Made by a program: the position numbers and the translations under genes. 64,000 bases of DNA from Turneriella sp942492915 (GTDB lineage Bacteria > Spirochaetota > Leptospiria > Turneriellales > Turneriellaceae): the NCBI GenBank assembly GCA_942492915.1, contig OW818662.1, positions 930,001 through 994,000 of the forward strand, given 5' to 3'. The number at the start of each line of letters is the position of its first letter. The stretch's first letter is position 1. A model generated the notes under the pieces. It saw only the letters and a list, made by a program, of their open reading frames with translations, searched no databases and was not told the origin of the DNA. Of this stretch, positions 32,979 through 42,065 are shown one piece after another.

Positions 32979-33015
32979 AACCGCCGTCGCATGAATGCGT
33001 CGCGCGGTTTTTTTT
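32979..33015 (+). terminator. intrinsic terminator upstream of a TPR gene
   Basis: AACCGCCGTCGCA pairs with TGCGTCGCGCGGTT (one mismatch and one bulge) around the loop TGAA, followed by eight T at 33008-33015. This is a classic terminator on the plus strand, but no plus-strand gene lies upstream; the TPR gene starts 43 bases further on. It may end a short leader RNA or work as an attenuator for the TPR-kinase unit. Confidence 0.55.
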
Positions 33016-33057
33016 GCTGCCGATACCCGCTCGAAACAGCCGAAATTGAAGAAAGAC

Positions 33058-33924
33058 ATGGCCGAAGCGCACGACACGGGAAGGGCACGCAAGACTCGCA
33101 ATCTGCTCTTTGAACAGGCGCTGGCAGCCGAAAAAAAAGGCGACCTGAAGGCCGCACTGGAGAAATACAAGATGGCCTTGCAAATTGACCAGAATTTCTT
33201 CGACGCATGGCTGAACGCCGGCGCGATTTACACACGCCAGGGCAGGGGTGATAAAGCGATCACGTGCTACCAGCGCGCGCTCGTTTCAAAGAACGACGTG
33301 CGTGCGCATTACAACCTCGCCGTTGAGTATTATAAGAAGGCGGATTTCAAAGAGTCCGAAAGAGCGCTGAAGGCCGTGCTAAAACTGGACACACGTTACC
33401 TGAACGGCCACCTGCTTTTGGGTTACGTCTATGGCAAGACGGGGCGCAACGACAAGTCAGAGATATCGATACGCAATGCTCTGAAAATTGACCCGCAGAA
33501 CTACCAGGCGCAGACAGCGCTCGCCTTGCTTTATTTTCACACCGACCGGCCAGAACTCGCACTGCGGCAGGTGAACCTGTTGCTTGCCCGAGCACCCGAA
33601 GACAAGGTTTTGCTGGGCATTTCTGCGAAGATCTCGCTCTCAGGCGGTGACCTGCGGCAGGCAAGCGCCGGATTCAGAAAAATAGCTGCGCGTGATCCTG
33701 AGTTGAAAGTCTTTTATGAATCCCTGCGCCGTGAAGTTCCTGTCGAGAAAAAGAAGACGATACGCCAGAAACGCGAGAAGATTGAAACGCAGGCAAAAAA
33801 GACGGCCAAAGATATGCTTGACCTGTCGCTGCTCCAGTTCTTTGACGGTGAACCCGAGCATGCGCTGGCCACACTGGAAAAACTGACCGCAGCACTCGAG
33901 GCAAAGAAGCTCAAAAAGACCTGA
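33058..33924 (+). CDS. TPR-repeat protein
   Basis: A 288-residue protein made of TPR units from about residue 15 to 200 (FEQALAAEKKGDLKAALEKYKMALQID, AHYNLAVEYYKKADFKESERALKAVLK, ...GYVYGKTGRNDKSEISIRNALKIDP). The C-terminal 80 residues are basic and helical (KKKTIRQKREKIETQAKKTAKDM). No signal peptide is seen. I chose the ATG at 33058 because the region upstream holds a terminator hairpin. It lies 13 bases ahead of the histidine kinase gene and probably serves as its partner or co-regulated protein. Confidence 0.75.
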   Translation: MAEAHDTGRARKTRNLLFEQALAAEKKGDLKAALEKYKMALQIDQNFFDAWLNAGAIYTRQGRGDKAITCYQRALVSKNDVRAHYNLAVEYYKKADFKESERALKAVLKLDTRYLNGHLLLGYVYGKTGRNDKSEISIRNALKIDPQNYQAQTALALLYFHTDRPELALRQVNLLLARAPEDKVLLGISAKISLSGGDLRQASAGFRKIAARDPELKVFYESLRREVPVEKKKTIRQKREKIETQAKKTAKDMLDLSLLQFFDGEPEHALATLEKLTAALEAKKLKKT

Positions 33925-33937
33925 AAGATATACCGGC

Positions 33938-35569
33938 ATGAGAAACAGTTCGCTCTCCCTCAAACGCCGGCAATACCAGAAGAGTATCATCTCTCTGTTG
34001 AATATCGAAGATGCGATTGCCCGCGTGCAAGAGCTGATCGACGAAATTTTCACCGATACGCGTTCCATCGTTCTTTACTGGAACGACGCGGCCGGCGCGT
34101 TTATTCCCGTGAAGCCAGAAGACCGGGCAGAGCACCTGAAATTTCGCATCTTCGATGATTTTATGCTCTGGCTTGGCGAACAAGACCGCATCTTCAGCCG
34201 CCACGACTTCGAACATGGCAAAAAGTTCTCGATAGTGCGCGAACCAGCGCTCGAATTTTTTGAGACCACGGGCGCTGAAATTCTCGTGCCGTTCAATCTC
34301 AATAAATCCGTACTCGCGCTGCTCTACCTGGTCGGCCGCGAGGGCGGCAAGAAGTACACGAAGAAAGAGCTGCGGTTTCTGCTTGAGATCCGCGATATTA
34401 CGACGGTCTCGCTTTCCAATGCCGCGCTCTACGAACGTCTGCACGCGATGCTGTTTCACCTTGAAGAAAAGGTGAAAGAGCGAACGAGTGAACTTTCGAA
34501 CGCGCAGGCGCAGCTCATACAGCAGGAAAAAATGGCAAGCCTCGGTGTCATGGTCGCCGGCATCGCGCACGAGATCAATACGCCGACTTCAATCGTCAGC
34601 GGTGCGACCGAAAACCTGAACAGTAATCTGCAGCTGATTATCGGTGAGATCGTGGCCGACAGAATTCCTCCCGAACCGATGCGGCATCTTTTAACAGAGG
34701 CGCAGCGGGCCCGCGATCTTAAGGGGACGAAGGCGCTGAGTGCGACCGAAAAGCTGCGGGCGGTGCGCGAACTGGTCGGCCAGCTCAGAGCGCCCGGTAG
34801 TCTGGGTGAAAATGATGCGCGGGCGCGTGCAGACTTTCTTATTGATCTGGGTCTGCATACGGACGAAGGTTTGATTGCGCTGACTGCGACGGTGAGCGAA
34901 CAGGAATTTGTTATCTTTCGGGCGCTTGTCAATATCGACAAGAACCTGCGCAACATGCGTTTCGCGCTCTCGTCTATTCTCAGCATTGTCAAGGCGCTGA
35001 AGCACTATTCTCACCGCGATCAGGCTGAGGCCGAGAACATCGATGTGCGTGAGGGCGTCGACAATACCGTGACGGTTTTCCATAACCAGATGAAACATGG
35101 CGTTGTCGTTAACCGGCATTATGAGAATGTATCAAAAATCACTTGTAATCCCGGTGAACTGAACCAGATCTACAGCAATCTACTCGTCAATTCTGTACAT
35201 GCGATGAACGGCACCGGCACGATCGATATCTACATACGCGAGCGCTCTATCGATGCGATGCTCGATTCAAAGAACGTGCACGATGACAATAAGCTCGAGA
35301 CGCTCCTTTCTGACAAGCCTTCGAACCGTTATGTGCTGATTACTTTACAGGATTCAGGCCCTGGAATACCCGAAGCTTTGCAGACAAAGATTTTTGATCC
35401 GTTTTTTACGACCAAGGCGCCCGGCGAGGGCACGGGTCTCGGGCTCGGGATTATTCGTAACGTTGTCTTGAAGCACAATGGCCTGCTCTCGTTCGCCAGC
35501 AAACCCGGCTGCACGCGGTTCACCATTGCCCTGCCGGTGGAGCATAGGCTGCCCGACGGCAAAGCCTGA
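33938..35569 (+). CDS. GAF-domain sensor histidine kinase
   Basis: A 543-residue soluble kinase. Residues about 10-165 form a GAF-like sensor fold. A coiled coil (ALYERLHAMLFHLEEKVKERTSELSNAQAQLIQQEKM) leads to the H-box AGIAHEINTP with phospho-acceptor His211. The N-box (NLLVNSVHAM), G1 (DSGPGIP), F-box (DPFFTTK) and G2 (GTGLGLG) are all present near the C terminus. About 200 residues separate the H-box from the N-box, roughly twice the usual, because of an inserted helical section; such insertions occur in one known group of kinases. No receiver partner gene is adjacent. Confidence 0.9.
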   Translation: MRNSSLSLKRRQYQKSIISLLNIEDAIARVQELIDEIFTDTRSIVLYWNDAAGAFIPVKPEDRAEHLKFRIFDDFMLWLGEQDRIFSRHDFEHGKKFSIVREPALEFFETTGAEILVPFNLNKSVLALLYLVGREGGKKYTKKELRFLLEIRDITTVSLSNAALYERLHAMLFHLEEKVKERTSELSNAQAQLIQQEKMASLGVMVAGIAHEINTPTSIVSGATENLNSNLQLIIGEIVADRIPPEPMRHLLTEAQRARDLKGTKALSATEKLRAVRELVGQLRAPGSLGENDARARADFLIDLGLHTDEGLIALTATVSEQEFVIFRALVNIDKNLRNMRFALSSILSIVKALKHYSHRDQAEAENIDVREGVDNTVTVFHNQMKHGVVVNRHYENVSKITCNPGELNQIYSNLLVNSVHAMNGTGTIDIYIRERSIDAMLDSKNVHDDNKLETLLSDKPSNRYVLITLQDSGPGIPEALQTKIFDPFFTTKAPGEGTGLGLGIIRNVVLKHNGLLSFASKPGCTRFTIALPVEHRLPDGKA

Positions 35570-35580
35570 CTTACCGCCCC

Positions 35581-37260
35581 TTATGAGGCCGTTACGGCCA
35601 ACACTTCACGCATTCTGTCTAGGCCGACGCGGTTCACAAAATCGCCGAAGCGCTCTGTCGGTGAACCTTCGGCTTTCCAGAAGGCAAAGGCTTTGTCGAG
35701 ATGCGCAGGTAGTTCTTGCATCTGCACCTTGTGCAGTACTGCTTCTCCGACCCGGGTTCCCGCATGGTTGCCGCCGAGAAAAATTGCGTACTTGCCCCCG
35801 TTTTGCTGGCCCACGATGCCGATTTCGGCAGAATAAGGCCTTGCACAACCGTTAGGGCACCCGGTCATTCGCACGAGCGGTGCTCGATCCATTACGTTGT
35901 GTTTTTCTACCAGACGATTGAGGTCGCGCATCACGTGAGGGAAATAGCGTTCGCTTTCCGTCAGTGCAAGCGCGCACGTCGGCAATGAAACACAGGCGAG
36001 AGCACGGCGGTACAGAGCGTTTGGTCGGCTCGTATTGATGCCGTGGGCTTTGAATATGTGTATCAGTTCATTGCGCTGCTTTTCATCCATGTCGAGAAAC
36101 AGCAGATCCTGATCTGCGGTCACCTGAACGCTGATGCCGAGTCGCGCGACGACCATTTGAATCGCAGTCTTCAGGCGATAACCGGGAATATCTTTGATAC
36201 GGCCGGCGGTGATATAGAGACCAAAGTTAAATCGGCCGTTCGCTTTGCGTATGAAGCCATGGTATTCGGGCACTTTCCATGCGGGTAACGCTCGGTTAGT
36301 GTCGAGTTTAACCTGAGAGCGGCTCTCCACTTCGCTGCGAAACCAGGCTACGCCTTTGTCTGCGAGCACGTATTTCAACCGCGCGTGTTTGCGTTCGGTC
36401 CGGTCACCGTAGTCGCGATGCGCGGTGACGATCGCCGTCGCAACAGGTAACAGATCTTTTGCGGATATAAACCCGAGAAGGTCGGCGGCGCGCGGAAAGG
36501 TTTCGGGCTTATTGTGCGTCATGCCGAGCCCGCCGCCTGCAAACACGAAGAAACCGTCAATTTTTCCATTGCTATGCGTGGCCGCAAATGCCATGTCGTT
36601 CGTGTAGATATCCACACCATTGTCGCCCGCTATAGTCACAGCTATCTTGAATTTGCGCGGCAGATAGGTTTTTCCGTAAATTCGTTCGTTCGTCACCGGA
36701 TTCTGCTGCACGTCGTTCAGCCAGATCTCGACATACGAGCTCGATTCAAATTTGAAATAGTCAGAGAGTATCTGTGAATATTCTGAAAGCTGGTTGTAGA
36801 TTGGCGAGCCTGTAACATTGATCGCTTCGGTCACGTTACGTACGACATCGCCGCAGGCACCGACGGAAGTAAGCCCGACACGGTCGATTTCTTGCATTAC
36901 CGATTTTAGATCTTCTTTCAAGAGGCCATGCAGCTGCACCGATTGGCGGGTAGTGAGGCGCAGCGCACCGCCCCCGAAGCGTTCACCGAGATAATCCCAC
37001 GCGAGGTATTGTTCAGCGGTGAGCCTGCCACCGGGAATGCGACCTCGCAGCATGAAAGTTGTAACTTTCTCGGGTTCACCCTCTTGCTTTTTGTCGCGGT
37101 CTTTCTGCTGGTAGAGACCGTGAAACTTCAGCAGCTGCTTATCGTCTTCGCTGAATTTGTCCGTACCGTCGGCGAGCCCTTCTGCAATAGTGCCACGCAG
37201 AAAATTCGATTGTTCTTTTATACCTTCGACTTCTGAAAGTTCATTCTTGCTTGCGCTCAT
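35581..37260 (-). CDS. cysI: sulfite reductase, hemoprotein subunit
   Basis: Reduces sulfite to sulfide with siroheme and a [4Fe-4S] cluster. The two cluster-binding cysteine pairs are visible as CVSLPTC (C-x5-C) and TGCPNGC (C-x3-C) in the C-terminal half; the N-terminal half has the matching beta-fold (LRLTTRQSVQLHGL). The best start is the ATG at 37260 (MSASKNELSEVEG); the TTG at 37287 would overlap the previous gene further. No flavoprotein subunit (cysJ) is in the operon, so the electron donor may be ferredoxin or a protein encoded elsewhere. Last gene of the sulfate operon. Confidence 0.92.
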   Translation of the reverse strand: MSASKNELSEVEGIKEQSNFLRGTIAEGLADGTDKFSEDDKQLLKFHGLYQQKDRDKKQEGEPEKVTTFMLRGRIPGGRLTAEQYLAWDYLGERFGGGALRLTTRQSVQLHGLLKEDLKSVMQEIDRVGLTSVGACGDVVRNVTEAINVTGSPIYNQLSEYSQILSDYFKFESSSYVEIWLNDVQQNPVTNERIYGKTYLPRKFKIAVTIAGDNGVDIYTNDMAFAATHSNGKIDGFFVFAGGGLGMTHNKPETFPRAADLLGFISAKDLLPVATAIVTAHRDYGDRTERKHARLKYVLADKGVAWFRSEVESRSQVKLDTNRALPAWKVPEYHGFIRKANGRFNFGLYITAGRIKDIPGYRLKTAIQMVVARLGISVQVTADQDLLFLDMDEKQRNELIHIFKAHGINTSRPNALYRRALACVSLPTCALALTESERYFPHVMRDLNRLVEKHNVMDRAPLVRMTGCPNGCARPYSAEIGIVGQQNGGKYAIFLGGNHAGTRVGEAVLHKVQMQELPAHLDKAFAFWKAEGSPTERFGDFVNRVGLDRMREVLAVTAS

Positions 37261-37861
37261 CACCGGCTCCCGTTTCTGCTCTGCCAAAGTAGCGGCTTTC
37301 GATCTGCCGTACGATGTCTGTTATGACAGACTTTTTTTCAATGGCAGACTGTAAAGTAACTGCACGTGCCCTCAGGTTAAAGATGTTTTCCCATTCGTCG
37401 TCGAGCTCAGCGGGAAAAAGCGCCTCAAGATGTCGCTTAAGTACAGCACTCACACCGGCAAAGCGTCCGTGGGTCGATACCGCTACCTGTATCGGGCCAC
37501 GGTCGATCACTGCCGTCGTGTAAAAATCGCAGCGGGCCTTGTCGTCTGCGCTGTTGATGAGTATTCCGCGGGCGCGGCAGGTGCGAAAAATATGTTCAGC
37601 CACAGCTTCATCGTCCACTGCGGAAAAAACAATATAGCAGTTTTCGAGATCCGCATCTTCATACTTGCGATTGTAAATAGTTATCCGTGAGAGATGGCTT
37701 TTCGCCAATTCAGCCTGCATCGCGTCAGAGAACCACGGCGCTACAATCGTGAGTTCGCAACCAGCGCGACTGAGCTGCGCGAACTTCTCGAGCGCAGCTT
37801 TGCCGCCGCCCACAAGCAGTATTTGTTTTCCCTCGAGATTAAAGCTGAGCGGTAGCAGCAT
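37241..37861 (-). CDS. precorrin-2 dehydrogenase / sirohydrochlorin ferrochelatase (siroheme synthase N-terminal type)
   Basis: Converts precorrin-2 to sirohydrochlorin and, in related enzymes, inserts iron to make siroheme. The start at ATG 37861 (MLLPLSFNLEGKQ) gives 206 residues with the NAD-binding motif GGGKAALEKF and a later INSADDKARCDF segment whose Asp corresponds to the catalytic one in Met8p/SirC. The STHGRFAGVSAVLKRHLE region is typical. It lies in the sulfate operon, downstream of and overlapping the methyltransferase gene, so the pair covers siroheme from uroporphyrinogen III. Confidence 0.85.
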   Translation of the reverse strand: MLLPLSFNLEGKQILLVGGGKAALEKFAQLSRAGCELTIVAPWFSDAMQAELAKSHLSRITIYNRKYEDADLENCYIVFSAVDDEAVAEHIFRTCRARGILINSADDKARCDFYTTAVIDRGPIQVAVSTHGRFAGVSAVLKRHLEALFPAELDDEWENIFNLRARAVTLQSAIEKKSVITDIVRQIESRYFGRAETGAGDERKQE

Positions 37862-38600
37862 AGGGTGCAGCCCCGAGATCGAAATCTTGTTTGCCGGGTG
37901 CGAGTGCGTTACCGACGAGAAAAATTCCCGGCCCCGGTGTCTGTCGTGGCACATCGCCACGCGAAAAGTCGGTCACGGTGCGCCGGGTCGCTGCCGCATC
38001 GCTCTGTCCCGCGTTTTCTACGAGCGCTGCGGGCGTTTCAGGCGACATACCGGCAGAGACGAGTAACGCAGCGATTTCTGCAATGCGGCCGGCACCCATA
38101 TAGAAAACCAGCGTCCCGGGAAATGCAGCCATCGCTTTCGCGTGCGCCGCCAGGTCGGGCGAATGGCCGTCGGTAACCCAGACATGCCTGTTTGTCTTGC
38201 GCGTGGTCAGAGGGGCTTGCATGGCCGCAGCTGCGGAAAGCATCGCCGTAACTCCCGGCAGAATTTTTACTTCTATCTGTAGTTCTTTCAAAGCGGCAAG
38301 TTCGCTCGCCAGGTGCGCAAATATTGCAGGGTCGCCACCCTTAAGTCTCACGACGTGTTTTCCCTGCATTGCGTGGGTGATCATCATCGAAATGATCATC
38401 GTCTGCGTGTACGCGTGGTTTCCGCAGCGCTTGCCGACGAATACCGCTTCTGCTCTTGCAGGGAATTCAGCGGTGATCGAGCTGTCGATGAGTGCGTCGT
38501 AAAGAATCACGTCAGCATCGTGTATCGCACGCAGAGCGGCAATCGTCAGGTGTTCTATTTGCCCTGGGCCCGCACCTGCGACGGTGACGCGCCCGCTCAA
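37839..38600 (-). CDS. cobA: uroporphyrinogen-III C-methyltransferase
   Basis: Methylates uroporphyrinogen III at C2 and C7 to give precorrin-2, the branch point to siroheme. Shows VTVAGAGPGQIEHLTIAALRAIHDADVILYDALI, the RLKGGDPAIF SAM-binding loop and the ENAGQSDAAA segment. The 253-residue length is that of a stand-alone SUMT. It overlaps cysN by 4 bases and the next gene by 23, so it is expressed with the sulfite reductase. Confidence 0.92.
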   Translation of the reverse strand: MSGRVTVAGAGPGQIEHLTIAALRAIHDADVILYDALIDSSITAEFPARAEAVFVGKRCGNHAYTQTMIISMMITHAMQGKHVVRLKGGDPAIFAHLASELAALKELQIEVKILPGVTAMLSAAAAMQAPLTTRKTNRHVWVTDGHSPDLAAHAKAMAAFPGTLVFYMGAGRIAEIAALLVSAGMSPETPAALVENAGQSDAAATRRTVTDFSRGDVPRQTPGPGIFLVGNALAPGKQDFDLGAAPYAATAQL

Positions 38601-39850
38601 TCGATGGTCTCCGTGAGCATCAGCGCAGCTGAAGTCATGTTGGTCTGTGAGTCAATGAGCACTGCTGAGCCCGTCGTCCAGTTGTCTGCATAACGGTCGA
38701 AGTGAATCGGCTGCGCTGTCTTGATGGTGACTTCAGCAATCTCATTGAGTGAAACTGTCGTCTCAGGCGGCGCGTCGGTGAATGCCAGGCTGTGAATATC
38801 GAGTTTACGCTCGATTGATTTCACCATTGCCTTGATCTTGCGCGTGCCACAAAGCAGGTAGTAGGGGAAACCTTGCTTCAGCGCCTGCGTGTCCAGATGC
38901 GTCAGGCGCGCTCTCAGCAGCGAGCTGCGCTGTACGGGGTCTGACACCGGCACAAACATATCTCCCCGGCTGATGTCGACATCGCGATCGATCTCAACGA
39001 CACCCGAATCAGAAGCTTTGAGGTTGTCTGTCTTTTTGCCTGAGTAATGCAGCCCTGTGACGGTGACCTCTTCACCCGAAGGTTCAACGCGCAAACGGTC
39101 ACCGACGTTTAGCTCTCCCGAACGCAAAATACCCGCGAAACCGCGAAAGTCATGCAATTCGGTATTCTGCGGACGCAGCACGTACTGCACCATGAAGCGT
39201 GTACCTTTCGCCGCCCTGCCATAAACGGTGCTTTGTTCGAGTGTCTGCAAGAGCGGTTTACCCGAATACCAGCCCATGGCTGCCGACGGGTTGACGATAT
39301 TGTCACCCTTGAGCGCAGAAATCGGAATCAGCGTCGTTTGCTGAAATTCGATCGCCTCTGCCATTTTATTGAAGTCATTTTCGATTTCTTTGAATCGGGC
39401 TTCACTGTAATCGACAAGATCCATCTTGTTCACGCACACAATCAGGTGCGGCACGCGCAGCATGTGTGAAATAAAACTATGGCGGCGCGTCTGCTCGAGA
39501 ATGCCCTGCCGCGCATCGATTAGAATAATCGCCGTATCGGCCAAAGAAGCGCCGGTGACCATGTTACGCGTGTACTGCACGTGCCCCGGCGTATCTGCTA
39601 TGATAAATTTTCTTACCGGAGTTGAGAAGTATTTGTAGGCCACATCGATGGTGATGCCTTGCTCGCGTTCGGCTTTGAGTCCATCGGTGAGCAACGCCAG
39701 ATTGAGTTCGCCGTCGCCGATACGGTCTTTTGACTCAATGTGGTCGAGGTGTTCCTGAAAGATGGATTTTGAATCATAGAGCAGTCGACCAATGAGCGTG
39801 CTCTTGCCGTCGTCGACAGACCCGCAGGTGAATACGCGCATCAGGTCCAT
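38597..39850 (-). CDS. cysN: sulfate adenylyltransferase subunit 1 (GTPase)
   Basis: Large subunit that couples GTP hydrolysis to APS formation from ATP and sulfate. The EF-Tu-like G domain shows GSVDDGKST (P-loop), DTPGHVQY (DxxG) and NKMD. The rest is the beta-barrel region. It ends at 417 residues and does not carry a C-terminal CysC kinase domain, which agrees with direct APS reduction by the CysH of this operon. It lies 37 bases after cysD. Confidence 0.94.
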   Translation of the reverse strand: MDLMRVFTCGSVDDGKSTLIGRLLYDSKSIFQEHLDHIESKDRIGDGELNLALLTDGLKAEREQGITIDVAYKYFSTPVRKFIIADTPGHVQYTRNMVTGASLADTAIILIDARQGILEQTRRHSFISHMLRVPHLIVCVNKMDLVDYSEARFKEIENDFNKMAEAIEFQQTTLIPISALKGDNIVNPSAAMGWYSGKPLLQTLEQSTVYGRAAKGTRFMVQYVLRPQNTELHDFRGFAGILRSGELNVGDRLRVEPSGEEVTVTGLHYSGKKTDNLKASDSGVVEIDRDVDISRGDMFVPVSDPVQRSSLLRARLTHLDTQALKQGFPYYLLCGTRKIKAMVKSIERKLDIHSLAFTDAPPETTVSLNEIAEVTIKTAQPIHFDRYADNWTTGSAVLIDSQTNMTSAALMLTETID

Positions 39851-39887
39851 GAGTTGCCTTGCCTTGCGATTGCAGGTCGCGTCATCA

Positions 39888-40811
39888 TCAGAAGTACCCT
39901 GTCTTCTTACGCTCTTCCATCGCCGCTTCTGAACGTTTGTCGTCGAGCCGGGCGCCGCGTTCGGCGCTGCGCGTCGTCATGATCTCGTGTATGATTGCGT
40001 CAACGTCTGCCGCGTCGGATTCCATAGCCGCTGTGCAAGTCATGTCTCCCACTGTGCGAAAACGAACCTTGCGTTTGCTGATTGTGTCGTTCGCATCGAT
40101 GGCGACGAATTTTGAAGTCGGGAATATCTGCCCCATATAGGGCAGAACTTCGCGCTCGTGCGAAAAGTAGATTGATGGCAGTTCGACGTTCTCACGCTTC
40201 AGGTAGAGCCAGACGTCGAGTTCGGTCCAGTTGCTGAGCGGGAATACCCGTACGTTTTCTCCGTGGTGTATCGAGCCATTGTAGAGATGCCAGAGTTCGG
40301 GTCGTTGGTTCTTCGGATCCCAGCCACCGAATTCATCGCGCACAGAAAAAATGCGCTCTTTTGCACGGGCCTTTTCTTCGTCGCGCCTTGCGCCGCCGAT
40401 GCAGCAATCAAAACGATGTTCGGCGATCGCTTCGAGCAACGTCACGGCCTGAATTGCATTGCGGCTCGGAAACTTTCCTTTCTCTTCGGCCGCTGTACCG
40501 CGGCGAATGCTATCTTCAACGCTCGCGACGATCAGCCTTTCACCCAGACGCGCAACCATCTCGTCACGGTAGCGAATCACTTCGTCGAAGTTGTGCCCGG
40601 TGTCGACGTGCACGAGGGGGAAAGGAAATTTCGCGGGACGAAACGCCTTTTCAGCGAGCTTGACAATCGCGATCGAATCTTTGCCGCCTGAAAAAAGCAG
40701 AGCGGGGCGCTCGAATTGACCGGCGACCTCGCGCAGAATCATGACTGCTTCTGATTCGAGGTAGTCGAGGTGGCTTCGCACCGTTGAGGATTTCAAAAGT
40801 TCAGTATTCAT
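39888..40811 (-). CDS. cysD: sulfate adenylyltransferase subunit 2
   Basis: Catalytic subunit that makes adenosine 5'-phosphosulfate. The PP-loop SGGKDSIAIVKLAEKAF near residue 45 is the signature of this ATP pyrophosphatase family, followed by VHVDTGHNFDEVI and the typical C-terminal RTVGDMTCTAA. I chose the ATG at 40811 (MNTELLKSS); an upstream frame start would lie inside cysH. It overlaps cysH by 4 bases. Confidence 0.94.
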   Translation of the reverse strand: MNTELLKSSTVRSHLDYLESEAVMILREVAGQFERPALLFSGGKDSIAIVKLAEKAFRPAKFPFPLVHVDTGHNFDEVIRYRDEMVARLGERLIVASVEDSIRRGTAAEEKGKFPSRNAIQAVTLLEAIAEHRFDCCIGGARRDEEKARAKERIFSVRDEFGGWDPKNQRPELWHLYNGSIHHGENVRVFPLSNWTELDVWLYLKRENVELPSIYFSHEREVLPYMGQIFPTSKFVAIDANDTISKRKVRFRTVGDMTCTAAMESDAADVDAIIHEIMTTRSAERGARLDDKRSEAAMEERKKTGYF

Positions 40812-41524
40812 TTGTGCACGTGCAGACCGCACTCCTTTTTGTCAGGGTCTTCCCACCACCAGCGGCCCGAGCGAATACTCTCGCCCGGCTTCACCGCTCG
40901 CGTGCAGGGTTCGCAGCCGATCGAAAGAAAGCCCCGGTCTTGCAGGCGATTGTATGGAATATTGTGTTCAGCAATGAATGCCTTGAGCTGCTCGTCGGTC
41001 CAATCGATCAACGGGTGATACTTCACAATGCTATTTGTGTGATCGTGCTCAAATGGGGGCAGGTGCGAACGGTCGGGCGAATGGACTTTGCGAATGCCGG
41101 TTAACCACAGGTCGGCGCCTTTTATGGCCCGAGCAAGCGGTTCTACCTTGCGAATGCCGCAGCAGTGTTGCCGTGCTTCAAGGCTCGCATAAAAACTGTA
41201 CGCGCCCTGCGTGCGCATGAGGTGTTCGACGGACTCCGCCTTAGGGAAATACACTTCTGGCTTAATACCGTACCGTTCGCGCGTCGATTCGAGCGTCTTG
41301 TAGGTTTCGGGAAAATGCCGACCGGTATCGAGAGTAAAAATGCGAACGGGTAAATGATCCGCCGCAATCATATGGGTGATTGCCTGGTCTTCGAGAGAAA
41401 AACTGGTAGAAAAAACGATTTTGATACCCGGCACCTGCGTCGAAAGTGCACGCAGGGTCTCTGCTAATGGCTGCGCTCTGGCGCTGTTCGCAAAGAAGGC
41501 GAGTATGTCATCAGTTATGGCCAT
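40808..41524 (-). CDS. cysH: assimilatory APS (PAPS) reductase
   Basis: Reduces activated sulfate to sulfite using thioredoxin-type electrons. It has the PP-loop-type FSTSFSLEDQAI, the DTGRHFPETY motif, and the C-terminal catalytic ECGLH. The extra cysteines QHCCGIRK and GCEPC mark the [4Fe-4S]-containing form that prefers APS over PAPS, and this fits the absence of a CysC kinase. The ATG at 41524 is preferred over an upstream TTG at 41533. First gene of the operon. Confidence 0.92.
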   Translation of the reverse strand: MAITDDILAFFANSARAQPLAETLRALSTQVPGIKIVFSTSFSLEDQAITHMIAADHLPVRIFTLDTGRHFPETYKTLESTRERYGIKPEVYFPKAESVEHLMRTQGAYSFYASLEARQHCCGIRKVEPLARAIKGADLWLTGIRKVHSPDRSHLPPFEHDHTNSIVKYHPLIDWTDEQLKAFIAEHNIPYNRLQDRGFLSIGCEPCTRAVKPGESIRSGRWWWEDPDKKECGLHVHK

Positions 41525-41731
41525 AGTTCTCAAATATTTATCTGCGCCAACGACGCTTCTGATCTAACGCCAACCATTTTTGTCAGCACAGCATGTAAAT
41601 GAGTATTGAATGAATGTCTTATATAGCAGACGGGCCGCAAATAAGCCGTAACTGGACAAGATATGGAAAATGGCCAAAAGGCACACCCTGGAGCAAAGCC
41701 CCAAAGATGCCCTTCGGTCAAAAAAAAGAAA

Positions 41732-41905
41732 TTACTTCTTTTTCTTTGCAGGTGCCTTTGCGGGCGCTGCTGGTGCTGCAGCGGGTGCTGCAACTTCTGC
41801 TTTTGGTGCTGCAACTGCTGCTTCTGGAGCTTTTTCTTCAGTTGAAGAGCAAGCCTGGAATGCGATAGCTGCAACGAGCAGAGCGATAGCTGTCATTTTT
41901 TTCAT
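41732..41905 (-). CDS. small Ala/Pro/Lys-rich lipoprotein
   Basis: A 57-residue gene, easily missed. From the ATG at 41905 the product has an N-terminal signal MKKMTAIALLVAAIAFQAC, with Cys19 in a relaxed spirochaete-style lipobox (FQAC). The mature part is about 39 residues, nearly all Ala, Pro, Lys and Glu, and ends in four Lys. It resembles small flexible envelope lipoproteins. It has GAGGA upstream as ribosome-binding site. A short perfect inverted repeat lies just upstream (41930-41946). It is transcribed alone. Confidence 0.7.
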   Translation of the reverse strand: MKKMTAIALLVAAIAFQACSSTEEKAPEAAVAAPKAEVAAPAAAPAAPAKAPAKKKK

Positions 41906-41929
41906 GGAGTATCCTCGTTTCTCGAATTT

Positions 41930-41946
41930 TTGACCCAAGGGGTCAA
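41930..41946 (-). promoter_or_regulatory. palindrome upstream of the small lipoprotein gene
   Basis: TTGACCC-AAG-GGGTCAA, 7-bp arms, 25 bases upstream of the start codon. It may be an operator or, on the minus strand, contain a -35-like TTGACC. No matching -10 was found. Confidence 0.35.
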
Positions 41947-42065
41947 GTCAACCTCTGCAGCTGAGTCAGTCTGTAAACAGATGTTGAACCAATGTTCGCC
42001 ATCCTGCTGGCTGGGAGAAGGCTATTTGGGGTGGTGTTTAGAGCAGGTAGATCAGGTCTTCAAGC

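Noticed and set aside
41525..41731. Promoter of the sulfate operon
   Set aside because: The segment upstream of cysH has two GTTGGCG copies but no matching -10 box at normal spacing.
41906..42065. tRNA-like segment near GCTGGCTGGGAGAAGG
   Set aside because: No T-arm (GGTTCGA) or cloverleaf could be built.
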